Shown: positions 60,808-64,000 of the stretch, in pieces
Layout of the letters: each line of letters opens with the position of its first letter
Numbering within the stretch: position 1 is the stretch's first letter
NCBI GenBank assembly: GCA_963729295.1
Contig: CAVSNJ010000020.1
Location: 372,001 to 436,000 of the forward strand
Direction of reading: 5' to 3'
Length of the DNA: 64,000 nucleotides
From: DATJLY01 sp963729295
GTDB lineage: Bacteria > Pseudomonadota > Alphaproteobacteria > ATCC43930 > CGMCC-115725
Notes under the pieces: model-generated
Told to the model about the DNA's origin: nothing
Databases searched by the model: none
Seen by the model: the letters and a program-made list of their open reading frames with translations, nothing else
Position numbers and translations under genes: made by a program

Positions 60808-62178
60808 ATGATCTATCGCGCCGAGAAGGGCAATATCCGCATGATGCTCGCCGGCGACGCCATGCCCGCGCGCCGCCTCATGCCGTTCGACGAACCCGAC
60901 TTCCTGGCGCTCGCCGAGCTCTTCCGCGCGGCCGATGTCGGCTTCGCCAATCTCGAAACGACCGTGCGCGAGCCGCACGAGGGCACGCCCATCGTGACGC
61001 AAGGCACGCCGATGAGCACGCCGCCGGCGCTCCTCGACGAGCTCAAATGGTTCGGCATCGACATGATGTCGTGCGCCAACAACCACGCGACCGACTGGGG
61101 CGCCGACGGGCTCGCCGCGATGCTGGCGCATCTGCGCGCGCACGCGATGCCGGCCGCGGGCGCGGGCCTCAATCTCGCCGAGGCCTTGCGCCCGGCCTAT
61201 CTCGACACCGGAGCGGGCCGCGTCGCGCTGCTCGCCGCGACCTCGTTCTTTCCGAGCTGGACGCGCGCCGCCGATCAGCGGCCCGACGCGCCCGGGCGGC
61301 CCGGCGTCAACGCGCTCGCATTCACGAACGTCTACACAGTCGATGATGCCGCCCTTGCGGCGCTCGGCGCGATCGGCCGGCGGCTCGGCCTGACGCAGCA
61401 TCGCGCGCGCCAGCGCAAGATGTTCTTCAGCGCGCAGGAAGCGCCCGAGGACAGCGCCGAGCAGATCAATTTCCTTGGAGAGCGCTTCCAGCGCGGGGGC
61501 GAGTTCGCCGTCGCCACGCGCGCCAACCCGCGCGATCTCGAAAACAATCTGCGCTGGATCGCCGAGGCGCGGCGCCAGGCCGATTGGGTCCTCTTCTCGT
61601 TCCATTGCCACGAATTCGGCACCGCCGGGCGGCTCGCCGCCGAGAGCCAGGTCGGCATGGAGGAGCCGGCGCAATTCGCCGTCGAATTCGCGCACGCCGC
61701 GATCGACGCCGGCGCCGATGTCGTCGCCGGGCACGGGCCGCATCTGACGCTCGGGGTCGAGCTCTACAACGGCCGGCCGATCTTCTACAGCCTCGGCAAC
61801 CTGATCTTTCAGAACGACAACGTGCCGGTCTTCCCGGCCGAATCCTACGCCCGCTTCGGGCTCGACCATCGCGCGACGCCGACCGATTTCCTCGACGCGC
61901 GCACCGGCAACGAGACGCGCGGATTTCCGGCCGAGCGCGAATACTGGCACGGTCTCGCCGCGTCGTGCGTATTCGCGCAAGGAAAATTGGCGGAAGCGCG
62001 CCTCCATCCGCTCGATCTCGGCGCCGGGCGAACCCGCGCGCAGCGCGGCCGACCCGTGCTCGCCCGCGGCGAGGTCGCGCGCGCGATCCTGGCGCGCGTG
62101 CAGCGGCTCTCCGCGCGCCACGGCACCGAGATCGCGATCGACGGCGAAACGGCGCTGCTGCGCTTGGGCGCGAGGTAA
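60808..62178 (+). CDS. CapA/PgsA-family protein (metallophosphatase fold)
   Basis: 456-residue member of the CapA family, named for poly-gamma-glutamate capsule synthesis but widespread outside capsule loci. Conserved metal-site motifs are LAGDAMPARRL (about 13-23), GFANLETTV (about 47-55), CANNHATDWG (about 90-100), SFHCHEFG (about 265-272) and AGHGPHLTLGVE (about 310-322). No signal peptide or membrane anchor is seen, so it is cytoplasmic, unlike membrane-bound PgsA. No capB or capC genes are present, so a capsule role is doubtful; a phosphoesterase- or amide-ligase-like function in catabolism is possible. Confidence 0.85.
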   Translation: MIYRAEKGNIRMMLAGDAMPARRLMPFDEPDFLALAELFRAADVGFANLETTVREPHEGTPIVTQGTPMSTPPALLDELKWFGIDMMSCANNHATDWGADGLAAMLAHLRAHAMPAAGAGLNLAEALRPAYLDTGAGRVALLAATSFFPSWTRAADQRPDAPGRPGVNALAFTNVYTVDDAALAALGAIGRRLGLTQHRARQRKMFFSAQEAPEDSAEQINFLGERFQRGGEFAVATRANPRDLENNLRWIAEARRQADWVLFSFHCHEFGTAGRLAAESQVGMEEPAQFAVEFAHAAIDAGADVVAGHGPHLTLGVELYNGRPIFYSLGNLIFQNDNVPVFPAESYARFGLDHRATPTDFLDARTGNETRGFPAEREYWHGLAASCVFAQGKLAEARLHPLDLGAGRTRAQRGRPVLARGEVARAILARVQRLSARHGTEIAIDGETALLRLGAR

Positions 62179-62189
62179 AAAGGATCGGC

Positions 62190-62981
62190 ATGGTGGACGC
62201 ACAAAAATTCGAGCCGGCGACGATGACAGTCCAAGGCATCGGCATCGAGGTGATCCGCGGCGGCGACGGCCCGCCGCTCGTTTTCCTCCACCCGCATATC
62301 GGCCTCGATCCGGGCGCGCCCGTCCTTGGCCATCTCGCACGCTGGTCGCGCCTCGTGGCGCCCTCCCATCCCGGCTATGGCAGGAGCGAGCTGCCGCCCG
62401 CCCTCACGACGGTCGATGACCTGGCCTATTTCTATCTCGACTTCCTGAAGGAGCTCGATCTTCGCCGCGTCGTGCTCGTCGGCGTTTCGCTGGGCGGCTG
62501 GATCGCCGCGGAAATCGCCGTCAAGGCGACGGATCGGCTTTCGCGCCTGGTGCTCGCGGACGCCGTCGGCATCAAGGTGAGCGGCCCGGACACGCGCGAC
62601 ATCGTCGATATCTTCGCAACGAAGCAGCGCGATTTCGAGGCGCTCGCCTATCACGGCGGCGCCCCGCCCGCGCTCGATGCGAAGACGATGTCGGAAGACG
62701 AGATCTATGTCGCCTTCCGCAATCGCGAGAGCACGGCGCGGTTTGCCTGGTCGCCCTATATGTACGACCGCAAGCTCATCCACCGCCTGCACCGGATCGA
62801 TGTCCCGACGCTCGTGCTGTGGGGCGCCAGCGACCGCGTCGCAGCGCCGGATTATGGCCGGGCCTATGCCGGCGCAATTCCCGGCGCGCGCTTCGAGCTC
62901 CTCGAAGGCGCCGGCCATTTCCCGCATCTCGATCAGCCGGAAGCCTTCTCCCGATCGATCGAAGCCTTTGCCGCCCGATAG
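62190..62981 (+). CDS. Alpha/beta hydrolase
   Basis: 263-residue alpha/beta hydrolase with FLHPHIGLDPG oxyanion region, nucleophile elbow VGVSLGGW (Ser about 103), acid Asp in LWGASDRVAAP and His in AGHFPHLDQ: a full triad. AAAGGA precedes ATG 62190. It lies between CapA-like and LLM genes on one strand with gaps of 11 and 17 bases, so they form one operon. It could hydrolyse an ester, lactone or ring-cleavage product. Confidence 0.87.
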   Translation: MVDAQKFEPATMTVQGIGIEVIRGGDGPPLVFLHPHIGLDPGAPVLGHLARWSRLVAPSHPGYGRSELPPALTTVDDLAYFYLDFLKELDLRRVVLVGVSLGGWIAAEIAVKATDRLSRLVLADAVGIKVSGPDTRDIVDIFATKQRDFEALAYHGGAPPALDAKTMSEDEIYVAFRNRESTARFAWSPYMYDRKLIHRLHRIDVPTLVLWGASDRVAAPDYGRAYAGAIPGARFELLEGAGHFPHLDQPEAFSRSIEAFAAR

Positions 62982-62998
62982 AGCAGGAAACAGCGAGC

Positions 62999-64000
62999 AT
63001 GCAGATCTATCACATGACCGAGCAGCCTTATCCCGACGCCTGGAACATCGGCGCCGAATCGCTGCGCGTCAGCCTTCCCAACCGCCATTGCGACCCGGAC
63101 GTGGCGGCGGACCTCTATCACCGCTTCCTCGACGAATGGATGCTGTGCGACGAGCTCGGCATCAACATCTTCGTCAACGAGCATCACAGCACTGCGACCT
63201 GCATGACGGCGTCGTGCACCGTCACGCTCGGCATCCTCGCCCGCATCACGAAGAACGTGCGCCTCCTGGGATTGGGCATGCCGATCGCCAACCGGCCCGA
63301 TCCGCTGCGCATCGCCGAGGAAGCGTCGATGATCGACGTGATCTCGCGCGGGCGCCTCGATCTCGGATTCATCAAGGGCGTGCCGTACGAGATCGTACCG
63401 TCGAACGCGAGCCCCATCGGCATCAACGCGCGCTTTTGGGAAGCGCACGACCTCATCATCAAGGCGATGACGAGCCATGACGGCCCGTTCAGCTGGGAGG
63501 GCGAGCATTTCGACTATCGCTCGGTCAACATCTGGCCGCGCCCTTATCAGCAGCCGCATCCGCCGATCTGGATCAGCACCAACAGCGTCGAGAGCATCCG
63601 CCGCATCGCCGAGCACGGCTATGTGGTCGGCACCGTCATGCTCGGCTATCGCGCCAAGGCCCTCTTCGACGAATATCGCAAGGTGTGGCGCGAGGCAGGA
63701 CGCGCGCGGCCCTGCCCGCTCGACCGGTTCTGCTATTGCTCCTTCGTCGCGGTGGGATCGAGCGAGGCCGAAGGCTTGCGCCGCGGCAACGAGGTCATCA
63801 GCTATCTTCGCACCAATGCCATCGTCGCCGAGCAGTATCGCAATCCGCCGGGCTTCATTGCCGCCGCCGCGCTGGCCAAGGCGTTCAAGCAATCGGGCGG
63901 CACCGCCTTCCGCGACATGAGCGTCTATGCGAAGGACGGCAAGCGGCTCAGCGGCTTTGCCGATGCCTCGGTCGCAAACGCGATCGGCGGCGGCTTGCTG
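62999..64000 (+). CDS. LLM-class (luciferase-like) flavin-dependent oxidoreductase, truncated by window end
   Basis: The first 334 codons of a luciferase-like monooxygenase (bacterial luciferase TIM barrel, FMN or F420 using). Visible are NIFVNEHHSTATC (about 56-68), ILARITKNVRLLGLGMPIANRPDPLRIAEE and DVISRGRLDLGFIKGVP, which match the family's flavin-site segments. The frame is open to base 64000, so the C-terminus is missing. AGGA upstream of ATG 62999. Members near hydrolases often catalyse oxidative breakdown of alkane sulfonates, N-heterocycles or nitrilotriacetate-type compounds; the substrate is unknown. Confidence 0.88.
   Translation, partial: MQIYHMTEQPYPDAWNIGAESLRVSLPNRHCDPDVAADLYHRFLDEWMLCDELGINIFVNEHHSTATCMTASCTVTLGILARITKNVRLLGLGMPIANRPDPLRIAEEASMIDVISRGRLDLGFIKGVPYEIVPSNASPIGINARFWEAHDLIIKAMTSHDGPFSWEGEHFDYRSVNIWPRPYQQPHPPIWISTNSVESIRRIAEHGYVVGTVMLGYRAKALFDEYRKVWREAGRARPCPLDRFCYCSFVAVGSSEAEGLRRGNEVISYLRTNAIVAEQYRNPPGFIAAAALAKAFKQSGGTAFRDMSVYAKDGKRLSGFADASVANAIGGGLL

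Noticed and set aside
60808..62178. Capsule (poly-gamma-glutamate) biosynthesis locus
   Set aside because: No capB, capC or export genes and no membrane anchor on the CapA-like protein.
1..64000. CRISPR arrays, tRNA or rRNA genes, insertion sequences
   Set aside because: No regularly spaced repeats, cloverleaf-like sequences, transposase motifs or terminal inverted repeats were seen; the tandem repeats found are short and isolated.

Overview
The window is GC-rich with strong G/C preference at third codon positions and short intergenic gaps. The gene families (TetR-controlled YbhGFSR-type exporter, many NitT/TauT and Liv transporters, Rieske and cupin dioxygenases, GMC oxidoreductases, LLM flavin enzymes) point to a soil or plant-associated alphaproteobacterium. 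This is inference from gene content; there is no rRNA or other marker gene. I saw no tRNA, rRNA, CRISPR, transposase or integrase. Bases 1-47 lie beyond the first gene and are too short to assign.

Left end (48-10597) is an efflux region: an RND pump, a CecR-like TetR regulator, and a divergent operon of membrane-fusion protein, double ATPase, two ABC-2 permeases and a NodT-type outer-membrane lipoprotein that is broken by one frameshift. The operon has a near-consensus promoter overlapping a long palindrome, and the transcript should be almost leaderless. Housekeeping-type genes follow (10623-13501): MsrA, a MetE-like methyltransferase and a DUF72 protein.

From 13.5 kb to the right edge almost everything looks like uptake and breakdown of small aromatic or nitrogen-containing compounds. 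13527-19572 holds two NitT/TauT binding proteins, two 3-hydroxyanthranilate-dioxygenase-like cupins around a TAXI-type binding protein with no signal peptide, an HD-domain protein and a VOC protein. 19666-24610 has an enamidase-like amidohydrolase, a fumarylacetoacetate-hydrolase-family enzyme, a 6-hydroxynicotinate-3-monooxygenase-like flavoprotein and an aldo/keto reductase. 24634-28278 is a GMC oxidoreductase pair around a DUF952 gene. 28426-37602 has a meta-cleavage-type hydrolase, a TauC/TauB pair, a six-blade BNR propeller, an isochorismatase-fold hydrolase overlapping a RidA-like gene, a Rieske oxygenase, another alpha/beta hydrolase and two binding proteins, one of which seems to start at ATT.

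The right half has a glutathione peroxidase, a complete LivHMGF transporter with a convergent binding protein, an acyl-CoA-dehydrogenase-type flavin monooxygenase next to a lone molybdenum-hydroxylase large subunit, a sugar-type ABC transporter (46796-51071) running into a 2-oxoglutarate oxygenase, and a tight cassette of Rieske oxygenase, LigJ-like hydratase, class III ring-cleavage-family protein and Liv-type binding protein (52294-56866). An M29/NicX-like gene with a full NitT/TauT transporter (56900-60706) is on the opposite strand. A CapA-like protein, an alpha/beta hydrolase and a truncated LLM enzyme close the window.

The catabolic part (about 46 kb) has no recognisable transcription regulator and no ferredoxin or reductase for its oxygenases, and it carries more binding proteins than transport channels. 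The most unusual reading is a patchwork catabolic island for N-heteroaromatic or hydroxylated aromatic compounds. No single complete known pathway is present, so the substrates remain open.
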